DNA of 59,941 nucleotides, taken from Allobosea sp. 67-29 (GTDB lineage: Bacteria > Pseudomonadota > Alphaproteobacteria > Rhizobiales > Beijerinckiaceae). Positions 15,414 to 24,340 of the stretch are shown here, piece after piece. Where the stretch lies: NCBI RefSeq assembly GCF_001898115.1, contig NZ_MKSQ01000017.1, forward strand, positions 1 through 59,941, read 5' to 3'. Each line of letters begins with the position of its first letter. Positions within the stretch are counted from its first letter, which is position 1. The translations under genes were made by a program, and so were the position numbers. The notes beneath the pieces are model-generated. The model saw only the letters and a program-made list of their open reading frames with translations, ran no database searches and was not told the DNA's origin.

Positions 15414-16543
15414 GAGAGGAAAATTCCTAGCCCTGTCAACACTGTAACGCCGCCGGCGCAAAGCAGCAACTGGACGTCCAGGGCGAAGGAGGTTTCCGCC
15501 AGCACGATCTGCCCGATGATCGCCAGCACGATGCCGACGCAGAAGACGTGCAGCGAGTTGCGCCCCGAGCAGGCGAGAGCCCGGCCGACACGCGAGCGCG
15601 CAAGCCGCCCCTCGGCCGGCAGCCAGCGGATCACCAGCCACGCCAGGGCTCCAAGGTGCAGGAGCCGGCTCCAGGCGAGGTTCGTCTTGTCGGAGCCGAG
15701 CTGCACGGAATCGAACCAGTCGTTGAACGCCGCGATGCCAGTCGGATTGCCGGCGGGGATCTTCACCAGCCAGGCAAAGACGAGGAAGGTGACGGCGGCG
15801 AGGTCGAGCCAGCGCAGGCGCGGCGCCGTCAGTCCCAGTTGCGCCGCGCGGCCCAGGATGATGCCGAGCGTGAAGATCACCTGCCATGCGAAGGGGTTGA
15901 AGAACCAGTGTCCGCCCGAATTCGGCAGGTTGAGATCGAGCGCGAGCGCTCCCTGCCAGACCATCAGCGACAGCGCCAGCGTCAGCGCCGGGCTGAAGCG
16001 CACGCCGTAATACAGCGCCGGGAACAGGGCGAGCAGCACGATATAGAGCGGCAGGATATCGAGATAGGACGGCTGGTAGGTGAGCGTCAGCGCGCCGATC
16101 AGCGCGTCCACCGTGTCGCGGAAGAACGGCTGGATGTTGATCGCCTCGATGTAGAGCGGGTTCTGGGTGCGCGTCACCGCCGCCGCGATCACGCCGCAGA
16201 CGATGATGAACACCGCCATATGGGCGATGTACAGCGTCCAGATCCTGGCGCCGAGCTTCAGGGCGGCGATCCAAAGGCCGCGCGTCTCTATCAGCCCACC
16301 ATAGGCCAGCGTCGCCGACACGCCAGCCAGCAGGACGAAGGCGTCGGCGCCGTCCGAAAAGCCGAAATTGTTCGGCATGTAGGCGGAGAGGACGTTCCCC
16401 GGCATGTGGTTGATGAAGATGATCAGCAGCGCAAGCCCGCGCACCATGTCGATGCGCATGTCCCGCCCCGGCCGGCGCCTTGATCCGCTTTCGGCGCGGC
16501 GGCCGAACAGCATGAAGCGCTGCAGTGACGGGTCTGACGGCAC
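15320..16543 (-). CDS. opgC: OpgC-family membrane acyltransferase
   Basis: A polytopic protein of 407 residues with about ten transmembrane helices. The block DMRIDMVRGLALLIIFINHMPGN near the N-terminus is the OpgC signature (R-D, GLALL, H). OpgC succinylates osmoregulated periplasmic glucans, moving acyl groups across the inner membrane. The start is placed at the GTG at 16543 because AAAGGA lies 9 bases upstream. A GTG at 16603 and an ATG at 16513 are alternatives. It is followed by the overlapping SGNH hydrolase; acyltransferase plus hydrolase suggests control of glucan decoration. The opgG and opgH genes are not in the window. Confidence 0.88.
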   Translation of the reverse strand: MPSDPSLQRFMLFGRRAESGSRRRPGRDMRIDMVRGLALLIIFINHMPGNVLSAYMPNNFGFSDGADAFVLLAGVSATLAYGGLIETRGLWIAALKLGARIWTLYIAHMAVFIIVCGVIAAAVTRTQNPLYIEAINIQPFFRDTVDALIGALTLTYQPSYLDILPLYIVLLALFPALYYGVRFSPALTLALSLMVWQGALALDLNLPNSGGHWFFNPFAWQVIFTLGIILGRAAQLGLTAPRLRWLDLAAVTFLVFAWLVKIPAGNPTGIAAFNDWFDSVQLGSDKTNLAWSRLLHLGALAWLVIRWLPAEGRLARSRVGRALACSGRNSLHVFCVGIVLAIIGQIVLAETSFALDVQLLLCAGGVTVLTGLGIFLSWYRSITTRDQRAEPAEASAASAPRPSFSPR

Positions 16544-16798
16544 GAAAGACGGTCCTTTGGTGGGCTTCGCCGAGCGGAAGGCGCAACGCGCACCCCTCGA
16601 CACGGGTTCCAGACGGGGGCGGCCGGCGAAGGTCTCCCGCAGGAACCGTTCATCTGCCGTTCATATAACTCGGTCGGTTCGCCGTCACGCGGCGCGAAGT
16701 CACAAGCCCGTGTGAGCGGGCCTGCGACGAATCACAGGAACCTCTTTCCTGCGGCTGAAATGTGATCAATTCGTTGCGGCGCCGCCTGGCGCGCAGGC

Positions 16799-17416
16799 CT
16801 AGTAGGGCGGCTCCGCGTAGAGCGGTTTGCCGTCGATCAGCAGGCGCTTGATCGCGGCCTCTCCCGAGGAGGAAACGGCGACGACCACCTCGATGCGGGC
16901 CTTGTCGGTCGTCTCGATCGCCCGGCCCTCGCCCTGCGGCACGAAATAGCTCTCGATGCCGTATGCGATGCGCAGCCGCCTGCGGTCGCCCGAGCAATCG
17001 AACCGGCCCGCATCGTCGAGGGCGCAGGCGCTGGTCGAGACCACGCGCCCGGCGATCACGACGGCCCCGCCCCCCACTGCGGGCCAGTCGCGCGAAACGC
17101 TCGCTGCACGGGCGAAGCCTTCGGCGTCGCGCCCGAGCGTCACATAGACGGTCTCGCCCGTCTTGAATGCGCCAGCCCCGGCTCCGGTGTCGACCACGCT
17201 GATCGGATAGCCGAACACGACGTAGTCGCCGCGGAACAGGTCGCGCGGGTCGACGGGCACCGTCCTCAGGCGGATTTCGGTGCCATGGCTCAGGATGCCC
17301 GCCCGCTGCTGCACGAGCGCCAGCAGGCCGGCGATCAGGAGCAGCGCGCTCGCGACGGCCCGCCAGAGCGGCGGCACCTTCGCGGCAACGGCGTCGGCGG
17401 ATACGCTGCGCATCAT
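16799..17416 (-). CDS. GDYXXLXY-domain membrane-anchored protein
   Basis: A 205-residue protein with one N-terminal transmembrane helix (about residues 20-36, ASALLLIAGLLALVQ) and a periplasmic domain with the family motif LFRGDYVVFGYPIS near residues 60-73. Two start codons lie in a row (17416 and 17413), and the start region overlaps the stop of the DUF2157 gene, so the pair is coupled. The GDYXXLXY and DUF2157 families travel together in many bacteria. They probably form a complex in the inner membrane; no biochemical role is known. Confidence 0.85.
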   Translation of the reverse strand: MMRSVSADAVAAKVPPLWRAVASALLLIAGLLALVQQRAGILSHGTEIRLRTVPVDPRDLFRGDYVVFGYPISVVDTGAGAGAFKTGETVYVTLGRDAEGFARAASVSRDWPAVGGGAVVIAGRVVSTSACALDDAGRFDCSGDRRRLRIAYGIESYFVPQGEGRAIETTDKARIEVVVAVSSSGEAAIKRLLIDGKPLYAEPPY

Positions 17417-18702
17417 GACGCCTCCCCTGCCGGACCATTGAGCCGCGCGAACAGCCGCCTCGCCCCCCAGGCCGTGGCGAGCAGTGCCGCTCCGGCGGCA
17501 AGGAAGAACAGCGACTGGTCGAGCAGCGTGCCGATGGTCTGCCAGAGCAGGATCAGGATGGCGACGCCGAACAGCACCGAACCCGCGGTGAGAATGCGCC
17601 GGATCCCGCCGGCCGCCCCGGCTACCACGAGCGCCGTGGCCGACAGGAGAATGAGGCTCGCCACCGCGATCCGGCCGGGCATGCCGGCGACGCGGTCGCT
17701 CCAGAACACAACCGGCACCAGCAGCGCGAGCAGCAGCCCTGCCGTCAGCGGCCAGGCGAAGCGCCGCTCGCGCGCAACCGCGCCGAGCAGCACGCTCAGG
17801 GGAACGGCGGCGGCATAGGCATAGAACACGAAGAGGAAGGCGTGCCCCGCCCGCGCTTCATGCGCGTCGAGGATACGGGCCAGCTCGACATTGAGCGCGA
17901 CCACGAGGCCGATCAGCCCCCAGGGCAGGCAAGCGGTCAGCACGGCCGGCCCGCCGCGCGCGAGCGCCAGAGCGCCCAGCGCGACGAAGCAGACCGCGAT
18001 GGCGAGACCATAGGCGAGCAGGCCGTAATCGAACGAATGCTGGAGCAAGACCCCGGGCGCCGTGCCGAGCCAGAAGGCAGCCGCGAGCACGGCGAGGTGG
18101 TGCACCAGCCTGTTGCCGCGCGAGAGCGCGATCCACAGTGCCGGCAGGTAGAGCGCGAAGAAGCCGTAATGCGTCCGCCCGGCGGCCTCGTCCCACCGTC
18201 CACCGCTCCAGGCGCAGAGCGCGACGAAGGCGATCGCCAGCGCGCCGTTCGAGCGCATGAGGAATGCGGCCGCCAGCGACCCGATCGCGAGCAGCATCGC
18301 CCCGCCCGGCCAGTCCTCCGGCAGATGATACATCTGTCCGACCAGCGCGAGCCCGGCCCCGAAGATCAGCACGCCACAGGTCGTCGCCGCGTCGGCCCCG
18401 CCTTCGGAGCCCGCCTTCTGCAACCGGTAGGCGACGAGGAAGGCCACGGCGATCGCGGCGAGAATCATCGCGAGCTTCACCAGCCGCGGAATCGCCTCCC
18501 AATTCGCGGCGACAAAGGCCGCGACTGACGAGGCGATCAGCAGTCCGCCGAACAGCCCGAGCAGGGCCGGCAGGCGAAAGCCGGCGTGCTCGCGCGCGAC
18601 ATCGCGCCGGATCGCGCCGGCGCCGTCGGCCGTCAGCCAGCCCTCATGAACCCAGCGGATCAGATCGGCTTCGAGCCGTTTGCGATAGGAACCGGTCAGC
18701 AT
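17413..18702 (-). CDS. DUF2157 polytopic membrane protein
   Basis: A 429-residue protein with a cytosolic N-terminal segment of about 45 residues (ADLIRWVHEGWLTADGAGAIR, the DUF2157 signature) and roughly 12 transmembrane helices. The IRWV...GWL element is thought to be a helical soluble domain. The gene overlaps its GDYXXLXY partner. The family has no defined activity; a role in envelope stress or transport is speculation. Nothing in the window suggests a substrate. Confidence 0.85.
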   Translation of the reverse strand: MLTGSYRKRLEADLIRWVHEGWLTADGAGAIRRDVAREHAGFRLPALLGLFGGLLIASSVAAFVAANWEAIPRLVKLAMILAAIAVAFLVAYRLQKAGSEGGADAATTCGVLIFGAGLALVGQMYHLPEDWPGGAMLLAIGSLAAAFLMRSNGALAIAFVALCAWSGGRWDEAAGRTHYGFFALYLPALWIALSRGNRLVHHLAVLAAAFWLGTAPGVLLQHSFDYGLLAYGLAIAVCFVALGALALARGGPAVLTACLPWGLIGLVVALNVELARILDAHEARAGHAFLFVFYAYAAAVPLSVLLGAVARERRFAWPLTAGLLLALLVPVVFWSDRVAGMPGRIAVASLILLSATALVVAGAAGGIRRILTAGSVLFGVAILILLWQTIGTLLDQSLFFLAAGAALLATAWGARRLFARLNGPAGEAS

Positions 18703-18798
18703 CGCCCGTATCTGCCATGAGCCGACCGGGTTTTACCAGAGGCAGCCATCACAGCCGCCCTTCTCGCCGAGAGGGAAGAAGGGCGGCGGCGGATGGTG

Positions 18799-20796
18799 CT
18801 AGGCCGCCTTCGATTTTCGGATCCGCGCCAGATCCGGCGCTTGCGCCTCCTGCGTCAGCGCTGCGAGCGCCTCCGAAAGCGGCATCACGGTCTGGGCCTG
18901 GCTGCCGAGGCGGCGGACCGTCACGGTCTTCTCCTCGGCCTCGCGCTTGCCGACGGCGAGGATGACCGGGACCTTCGCCAGCGAATGCTCGCGCACCTTG
19001 TAGGAGATCTTCTCGTTGCGCAGGTCGGCGCGGGCACGCAGGCCGGCACCCATCAGGGCCATCGTGACCTCTTCGGCATAGCCATCCGCCTCGGAGGTGA
19101 TCGGCGCGACGATGACCTGTTCAGGCGCCAGCCAGAGCGGAAAATGTCCGGCATGGTGCTCGATCAGGATGCCGGTAAAGCGCTCGAGCGAGCCGCAGAT
19201 CGCGCGGTGGACCATGACCGGCTGCTTCTTCTCGCCATCGGCGCCGATATAGAAGGCGCCGAACCGCTCCGGCAGGTTGAAGTCGACCTGCGTCGTGCCG
19301 CACTGCCAGTCGCGACCGATCGCATCGCGCAGGACATATTCGAATTTCGGCCCGTAGAAGGCGCCCTCGCCCGGATTGATCTCAGTCTTGATCCGGTTGC
19401 CGGACTGGGCCGCGATCTTCTCCAGCACGGAAGTCATGACCTGCTCGGCATGGTCCCAGACCGCATCGGAGCCGACACGCTTCTCGGGCCGCGTCGAGAG
19501 CTTGATGACGAGGTCGTCAGTGAAGCCGAAATCCTCGTAGACCGAGAGGATCAGGTCATTGATCTTCAGGCATTCGGCCGCGAGCTGCTCTTCGGTGCAG
19601 AAGATGTGCGCGTCGTCCTGCGTGAAGCCGCGCACGCGCATCAGCCCGTGCAGCGCGCCGGAGGGCTCGTAGCGATGGACGTTGCCGAATTCGGCAAGCC
19701 TGATCGGCAGGTCGCGATAGCTCTTCAGACCGTGCTTGAAGATCTGGACATGGCCCGGGCAGTTCATCGGCTTCAGCGCGAAGACGCGATGGTCGCGCTC
19801 GGCATCCTGCGGATTCTCGAAGGCCGCCGCCGATTTCACCGCGAACATGTTGTCCTGGTACCAGCCCCAGTGGCCCGAGGTCTCCCAGAGCGACTTGTCG
19901 AGGATCTGCGGCGCGTTCACCTCCTCATAGTCGGCGGCGAGGCGCCGGCGCATATAGGCGATGATCTCCTGGAACAGGCGCCAGCCCTTGGAGTGCCAGA
20001 ACACGACGCCCGGCCCCTCCTCCTGGAAGTGGAACAGATCCATCTCCCGGCCGAGCTTGCGGTGGTCGCGCTTCTCCGCCTCCTCGATCTGCTTGAGATA
20101 GGCGTCGAGCTCTTCCTGCTTGGCGAAGGCGGTGCCGTAGATGCGGGTCAGCATCGCGTTGTTCGAGTCGCCGCGCCAGTAGGCGCCGGCCGTCTTCATC
20201 AGCTTGAAGGCGTTGCCGACCTTGCCGACCGAGGTCATGTGCGGGCCGCGGCAGAGGTCGATCCAGTCGCCCTGCGCGTACATCTTCAGCGTCTGGTCGG
20301 CGGGGATCGCATCGACCAGCTCGACCTTGTAGGCCTCGCCCTTGGCGGCGAAGAAATCCTTGGCCTTGTCGCGGCTCCAGACTTCCTTGGTGAAGGGTTT
20401 GTCGCGCGCGATGATCTCGCGCATCTTCTTCTCGATCGCCGGGAAGTCCTCCGGGGTGAAGGGCTCGTTGCGGGCGAAATCGTAGAAGAAGCCGTTCTCG
20501 ATCACCGGGCCGATCGTCACCTGCGTGCCGGGAAACAGTTCCTGTACGGCCTCGGCGAGGACGTGGGCGGTGTCGTGCCGGATCAGTTCCAGAGCGCGCG
20601 GGTCTTCGCGGTTCAGGAGCTCGATCTTGGCATCCGCAGTGATCGGGTCGGCGAGGTCGACGACGGTGCCGTCGAGCGCCATCGCGACGGTTCGCTTCAG
20701 CAGGGAGGGAGAGATGCCCTTGGCGATCTCGACTCCGGTGATGCCGGAGGGGAACTCGCGCTTGGCGCCATCGGGAAATGTCAGGGAGATCGTCAT
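18799..20796 (-). CDS. thrS: Threonyl-tRNA synthetase
   Basis: A 665-residue class II aminoacyl-tRNA synthetase that charges tRNA-Thr. Domains in order: N-terminal TGS (residues 1-63), editing domain with the [11 protein letters not shown] zinc/editing block near residue 73, catalytic core with motif 1 near [15 protein letters not shown], motif 2 at [12 protein letters not shown], motif 3 near [14 protein letters not shown], and a C-terminal anticodon-binding domain after PLWLAPEQV. Length and all motifs are complete. No T-box leader is visible upstream, as expected outside Gram-positive bacteria. Confidence 0.98.
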   Translation of the reverse strand: MTISLTFPDGAKREFPSGITGVEIAKGISPSLLKRTVAMALDGTVVDLADPITADAKIELLNREDPRALELIRHDTAHVLAEAVQELFPGTQVTIGPVIENGFFYDFARNEPFTPEDFPAIEKKMREIIARDKPFTKEVWSRDKAKDFFAAKGEAYKVELVDAIPADQTLKMYAQGDWIDLCRGPHMTSVGKVGNAFKLMKTAGAYWRGDSNNAMLTRIYGTAFAKQEELDAYLKQIEEAEKRDHRKLGREMDLFHFQEEGPGVVFWHSKGWRLFQEIIAYMRRRLAADYEEVNAPQILDKSLWETSGHWGWYQDNMFAVKSAAAFENPQDAERDHRVFALKPMNCPGHVQIFKHGLKSYRDLPIRLAEFGNVHRYEPSGALHGLMRVRGFTQDDAHIFCTEEQLAAECLKINDLILSVYEDFGFTDDLVIKLSTRPEKRVGSDAVWDHAEQVMTSVLEKIAAQSGNRIKTEINPGEGAFYGPKFEYVLRDAIGRDWQCGTTQVDFNLPERFGAFYIGADGEKKQPVMVHRAICGSLERFTGILIEHHAGHFPLWLAPEQVIVAPITSEADGYAEEVTMALMGAGLRARADLRNEKISYKVREHSLAKVPVILAVGKREAEEKTVTVRRLGSQAQTVMPLSEALAALTQEAQAPDLARIRKSKAA

Positions 20797-21038
20797 CGAT
20801 CGTGCTCCTGCTCACTCGGGGATACGGACCCCGTAAGTCAGACCGGCTGCCTGTCGGAAGAGCGCGCGGGCCCGCAGCCGGTTCGGCGCGCGCGAGGCCC
20901 CTCGCCTATACGACGATCCCGCACTGCGCAATCGCCGAGAAGCCGACCTTGCCGATTTGTCATGCGGTGGTCAGCGGCCCGCAATCATGCCGCGATCACC
21001 CTGGATGCTCCCCTCAGCCGCCTTCGAAGGAACCGCCC

Positions 21039-21269
21039 GTGATCCGCATCGCACTCGCCACGCTCCTGCTCGCCGCCGCGCTTCCGGCCGCCGCTCAGAA
21101 CCGGGGCGCGCTGCGCGCCGCCTGCCAGGCCGATTTCGCGAAGAACTGCCCCGGCATCAAGCCCGGCGGCGGCCGCCTGGTCGCCTGCATGCGCGAGAAG
21201 CAGGCCTCCTTCTCCGACGGTTGCATCGACGCGCTCAGGACGGCCCGGGCGCAGCGCCAGGGCCGGTAG
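21039..21269 (+). CDS. Small secreted Cys-rich-repeat protein
   Basis: A 76-residue protein from the GTG at 21039 with GAAGGA upstream. The signal peptide is short (VIRIALATLLLAAALPAAAQ). The mature part has one Cys-rich repeat of the GLG1/Cys-rich-FGFR type: RAACQADFAKNCPGI, then LVACMREKQASFSDGC, giving four Cys at C-x8-C and C-x12-C spacing. Bacterial one-repeat members are common in alphaproteobacteria with unknown roles in the periplasm. Its last 35 bases overlap the end of the convergent yidD gene. Confidence 0.8.
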   Translation: MIRIALATLLLAAALPAAAQNRGALRAACQADFAKNCPGIKPGGGRLVACMREKQASFSDGCIDALRTARAQRQGR

Positions 21270-21681
21270 GCTTGGTCGTTTCGGTGGCCTGCGCCTCCGG
21301 ATTCAGCGTTCCGCGCCAGCGACCGTAGCGCCAGGGACTGTACCAGCGCGCATCGGCCGGCAATTCCTCGCAGACGATATCGATGCCGCTGGTGCCGTAA
21401 GGGTGGCAGCGGCAGATCCGCGCCGCTCCCATCCAGCCGCCGCGCCACAGGCCGAAGCGCTGGATCGCCTCGTCCGTATAGCGCGAGCAGCTCGGCCAAT
21501 GCCGGCAGTGCCGGCCGACCAGCATCGACAGGCTGAGCTGATAGGCACGGATCGCGACATGCGCGGCCCAGCGCGGCCAGCGATCTATCTTGTGCAACCG
21601 CGAACATCTTTGTTTAACAAAGAGACGCTGAAATAAGGCGTCTCCTTCGTTTTGCCGATCCGCCACGTCAACCGCTTTCAT
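21235..21681 (-). CDS. yidD: YidD-family membrane protein insertion efficiency factor
   Basis: A 148-residue protein with the YidD core: AYQLSLSMLVGRHCRHWPSCSRYTDEAI, where the Cys residues are conserved and an amphipathic helix precedes them. YidD assists YidC in inserting membrane proteins. The ATG at 21681 leaves only 16 bases to the divergent phosphatase gene, too little for two promoters. An in-frame TTG at 21597 (giving 120 residues and a more typical N-terminus) may therefore be the true start. The C-terminal 30 residues beyond the core are Pro/Thr-rich and unusual. Confidence 0.9.
   Translation of the reverse strand: MKAVDVADRQNEGDALFQRLFVKQRCSRLHKIDRWPRWAAHVAIRAYQLSLSMLVGRHCRHWPSCSRYTDEAIQRFGLWRGGWMGAARICRCHPYGTSGIDIVCEELPADARWYSPWRYGRWRGTLNPEAQATETTKPTGPGAAPGPS
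21608..21644. promoter_or_regulatory. Two adjoining inverted repeats between yidD and the PAP2 gene
   Basis: CTTTGTTTAACAAAG (21608-21622) is a 7-bp inverted repeat around a central T, and GAGACGC/GCGTCTC (21622-21628 and 21638-21644) is a 7-bp stem with a 9-base AT-rich loop; they share a base. They lie in an AT-rich pocket inside the longest possible yidD frame. They could be an operator for the divergent pair or, for the second stem with T-rich sequence after it, a weak rightward terminator. The role is inferred. Confidence 0.4.
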
Positions 21682-21697
21682 CGATCGATTTCATAAC

Positions 21698-22429
21698 ATG
21701 ATGCGCGCCAATCATTTTCGCCATGCCCTGGCCGGTTGCGGCCTTCTCCTCGGCCTGGCCCTCGCCACGAGCGCCGAGGCCCAGCAGCGCCCCTATCTGC
21801 TCTGGCTCGACGGCGCCAAGCTCGACATCGCCAAGATCACCGGCCTGCCGCCGGCGCAGAACAGCCCCGAGGCGAAGGCCGAATTCGACGAGGTCCTGCG
21901 CATCTCGCAAGCCCGCACGCCCGAGCGCGAGAAGGCCGCCATCGCCGATCAGCGCCAGGGCCTGGTGAATTTCCTCAATGGCATGGACACGCGCTATGTC
22001 GACAATACCCATCGCGAGGTCCGCCTGCTCTTTCGCGAGGCGCAGATCGAACTGGCGATCCTGCTCAAGAGCGTCCACCGCCTGACCAGCCGGCCGCGCC
22101 CCTTTGCCGTCTGGAACAAGGTGCGCGTCAAGCCGTGCCCCGGCGCCAGGCCCGAGGGCACGTCCTTCCCATCCGCCCACGCCGCGACTGCCGCGCTCTA
22201 TGCCGAACTGCTCAAGACGGCGGCGCCCGAGGCCGGCGAGAAGCTGGAAGAGCGGGTGAAGAGCTATGACGAGAGCAGGCTGGTCTGCGGCTTCCACTAT
22301 CCCAGCGACCTCGCAGCAGGCGACAAGGTCGGCCGCGCCGTCGCCAAGGCACTGCTCGCGGACAAGGCCTTCAAGGCCCGTTATGACGAGACGGTCCCGG
22401 AGATCCGCCTGGCGCTCGGGGCGAAATAG
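21698..22429 (+). CDS. PAP2-type (class A-like) acid phosphatase, periplasmic
   Basis: A 243-residue protein with a Sec signal ([17 protein letters not shown]) and the three PAP2 phosphatase motifs: KSVHRLTSRPRP (KxxxxxxRP), SFPSAHAA (PSGH type) and RLVCGFHYPSD (SRxxxxxHxxxD, with Ser replaced by Val-Cys context but R, H and D kept). It should hydrolyse phosphomonoesters in the periplasm. Two start codons lie in a row at 21698 and 21701. The next gene is convergent and abuts the stop directly. Confidence 0.88.
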   Translation: MMRANHFRHALAGCGLLLGLALATSAEAQQRPYLLWLDGAKLDIAKITGLPPAQNSPEAKAEFDEVLRISQARTPEREKAAIADQRQGLVNFLNGMDTRYVDNTHREVRLLFREAQIELAILLKSVHRLTSRPRPFAVWNKVRVKPCPGARPEGTSFPSAHAATAALYAELLKTAAPEAGEKLEERVKSYDESRLVCGFHYPSDLAAGDKVGRAVAKALLADKAFKARYDETVPEIRLALGAK

Positions 22430-22876
22430 TCAGGCCGCCGCGCTTTTCCGCTTGGCCTCGATCTGGTCGATGGCGTCGACCACGGCATCGAAGGTCAGCA
22501 TGGTGGAGGCGTGGCGCGCCTTGTAGTCCCGCACCGGCACGAGCACGGCGAGATCGGCCCATTTGCCTTGCGGCGGTTCGGCGTTCTCCTTCAGGATCGC
22601 CCGGGCCTGCTCGCGCACGTCGCGCAGTTCCTGCGCCGTGGAGCCGACGACGTGCCGCGCCATGATCGAGGACGAGGCCTGCCCGAGCGCGCAGGCCTTC
22701 ACCTCGTGGCCGAAGCCGGTGACGACATCGCCGTCCATGGTGACATCGACTGTCACGGTCGAGCCGCACAGCTTCGAATGCGCCTTGGCGGTCGCGTCGG
22801 GCGCAGGCAGCCGGTCCAGAAGCGGGATGTTTGCGGCAAGCGCCAGGATGCGCGTGTTGTAGACGTCGTCCAGCAT
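22430..22876 (-). CDS. IscU/NifU-like Fe-S cluster scaffold protein
   Basis: A 148-residue protein with the NifU N-terminal fold. It starts [17 protein letters not shown] and carries two expected Cys: in HSKLCGSTV and in [12 protein letters not shown]. At the third ligand position the sequence reads RHASTML, where IscU and SufU have RxxCA, so the third Cys is His. The same change occurs in related Hyphomicrobiales proteins as I recall them, so it may be a subfamily trait with altered cluster or zinc binding. The gene is divergent from folE. Confidence 0.88.
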   Translation of the reverse strand: MLDDVYNTRILALAANIPLLDRLPAPDATAKAHSKLCGSTVTVDVTMDGDVVTGFGHEVKACALGQASSSIMARHVVGSTAQELRDVREQARAILKENAEPPQGKWADLAVLVPVRDYKARHASTMLTFDAVVDAIDQIEAKRKSAAA

Positions 22877-23063
22877 GGCTCAAGTCTCTCGCCGGTCTGG
22901 TATGATCGGCCTCGGGCCACAATATAGGGTTGATCGCCGCAAAACGGGAGGGCATGGGAACCTCTTCCGCCGCGAGGCATCGAACTTGTCGCAACGGCCT
23001 CGCTGCAATGGTCGGTTCTGGCCGGAGGGCGGGGCCTTTTATCGTCCCAACGGGAGGCGCCAC

Positions 23064-23708
23064 ATGGTCCCTGTGGTTAAGTCCTTGTCCGTCGAGAGGC
23101 CCGTCGGCCCCTCCGCCGACAAGTTTCCGGTGCGCAAGCCGACGCAGGAGGAGGCCGAGGCCGCCGTCCGTACCCTGCTTCTCTGGGCCGGGGACGATCC
23201 GTCGCGCGAGGGGCTTGCCGAGACGCCGCGACGCGTCGCCAAGGCCTACAAGGAATTCTACAAGGGTTATGCCGAGGATCCCCACCATATCCTCGACCGC
23301 GTCTTCGAGGAGGTCGAGGACTACCGGGACATGGTGCTGGTGCGCGACATCCCGTTCTATTCGCATTGCGAGCATCACATGGTGCCCTTCGTCGGCAAGG
23401 CGCATATCGGCTACTACCCGTCGAAAGGCGTCGTTGGCCTTTCCAAGCTCGCCCGTATCGTCGACGTCTTCGCGCGCCGCCTGCAGACCCAGGAGACGAT
23501 GACCGCCCAGATCGCGGATGTGATCGAGGCGGCGCTGGAGCCGCGCGGCGTCGCGATCCTGGTCGAGGCTGAGCACATGTGCATGTCGATGCGCGGCGTA
23601 CAGAAGCAGGGTTCCTCGACGATGACGACGCAGTACCGCGGCCTGTTCCGCGACGACCCGGCCGAGCAGCTTCGCTTCTTCACGATGGTGAAGTCGCCCG
23701 GTCTGTGA
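23064..23708 (+). CDS. folE: GTP cyclohydrolase I
   Basis: A 214-residue enzyme that converts GTP to dihydroneopterin triphosphate, the first step of folate (and preQ) synthesis. The start is the ATG at 23064 behind GGGAGG. Motifs: [20 protein letters not shown] with the zinc Cys and His residues, [20 protein letters not shown], and MCMSMRGV with the second zinc Cys. Length matches type IA. It is transcribed with hisI, 92 bases downstream, an arrangement common in this order. Confidence 0.97.
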   Translation: MVPVVKSLSVERPVGPSADKFPVRKPTQEEAEAAVRTLLLWAGDDPSREGLAETPRRVAKAYKEFYKGYAEDPHHILDRVFEEVEDYRDMVLVRDIPFYSHCEHHMVPFVGKAHIGYYPSKGVVGLSKLARIVDVFARRLQTQETMTAQIADVIEAALEPRGVAILVEAEHMCMSMRGVQKQGSSTMTTQYRGLFRDDPAEQLRFFTMVKSPGL

Positions 23709-23800
23709 GAGCCCGCGTCGATGCCGGCGGCAACCCCGGCGTTTCCGAGCGGGTCTCTCGCCGTTAGAAGGTCCGGGACCTGCATTACCCTGGAGTCGCC

Positions 23801-24205
23801 ATGAGTGTCTTTCCCGCCCCGGCCGACAAGCGCACCCTCGAGGAGGGCACGGTGCTCAGCCCTCGTTTCGACGCGAGCGGCCTCGTCACCTGCGTCACCA
23901 CCGATGCGGCGAGCGGAGAGCTGCTCATGGTCGCGCATATGAACGCCGAGGCGCTGCGGCGCTCGATCGAGACCGGCGAGGCCTGGTACTGGTCGCGCTC
24001 CCGCCAGGAACTCTGGCACAAGGGGGCAACCTCCGGCCAGATTCAGACGATCGTCGAGATGCGCATCGATTGCGATCAGGATGCGGTCTGGCTGAAGGTC
24101 GAGGTGGCGGGCGACGGCGGCTGCTGCCACACGGGCCGCCGCTCCTGCTTCTATCGCCGGCAGCCGCTGCGGGCGGAGGGCTCGGCTCCGCTTGTCTTCG
24201 CGTGA
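23801..24205 (+). CDS. hisI: Phosphoribosyl-AMP cyclohydrolase
   Basis: A 134-residue enzyme of histidine biosynthesis that opens the adenine ring of phosphoribosyl-AMP. The family signature is clear: [37 protein letters not shown], then DCDQDAVW with the Mg-binding Asp residues, and [14 protein letters not shown] with the zinc Cys. No HisE (pyrophosphohydrolase) domain is fused, as usual in alphaproteobacteria. It is downstream of folE. Confidence 0.97.
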   Translation: MSVFPAPADKRTLEEGTVLSPRFDASGLVTCVTTDAASGELLMVAHMNAEALRRSIETGEAWYWSRSRQELWHKGATSGQIQTIVEMRIDCDQDAVWLKVEVAGDGGCCHTGRRSCFYRRQPLRAEGSAPLVFA

Positions 24206-24340
24206 GCCGCCGGCAGGGCTGCCCTGCTCCGCCGTGCCTTCACCTTTCCGTCAAACGAGGCGGATAGTGCAGAGTGGCATGCCGTTCACGTTTCGCTCAT
24301 CGCATTGCGGGATTCTGGACCTCTGCGGAGGGACGCATCC

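Noticed and set aside
20797..21038. T-box or other leader upstream of thrS
   Set aside because: No T-box core or specifier loop was seen, and this class is not expected here. Only short GC-rich hairpins are present.
18793..21042. A very long open frame (749 residues) opposite thrS
   Set aside because: It is the complementary shadow of the threonyl-tRNA synthetase gene, whose domains are all present on the other strand. High GC causes such frames.
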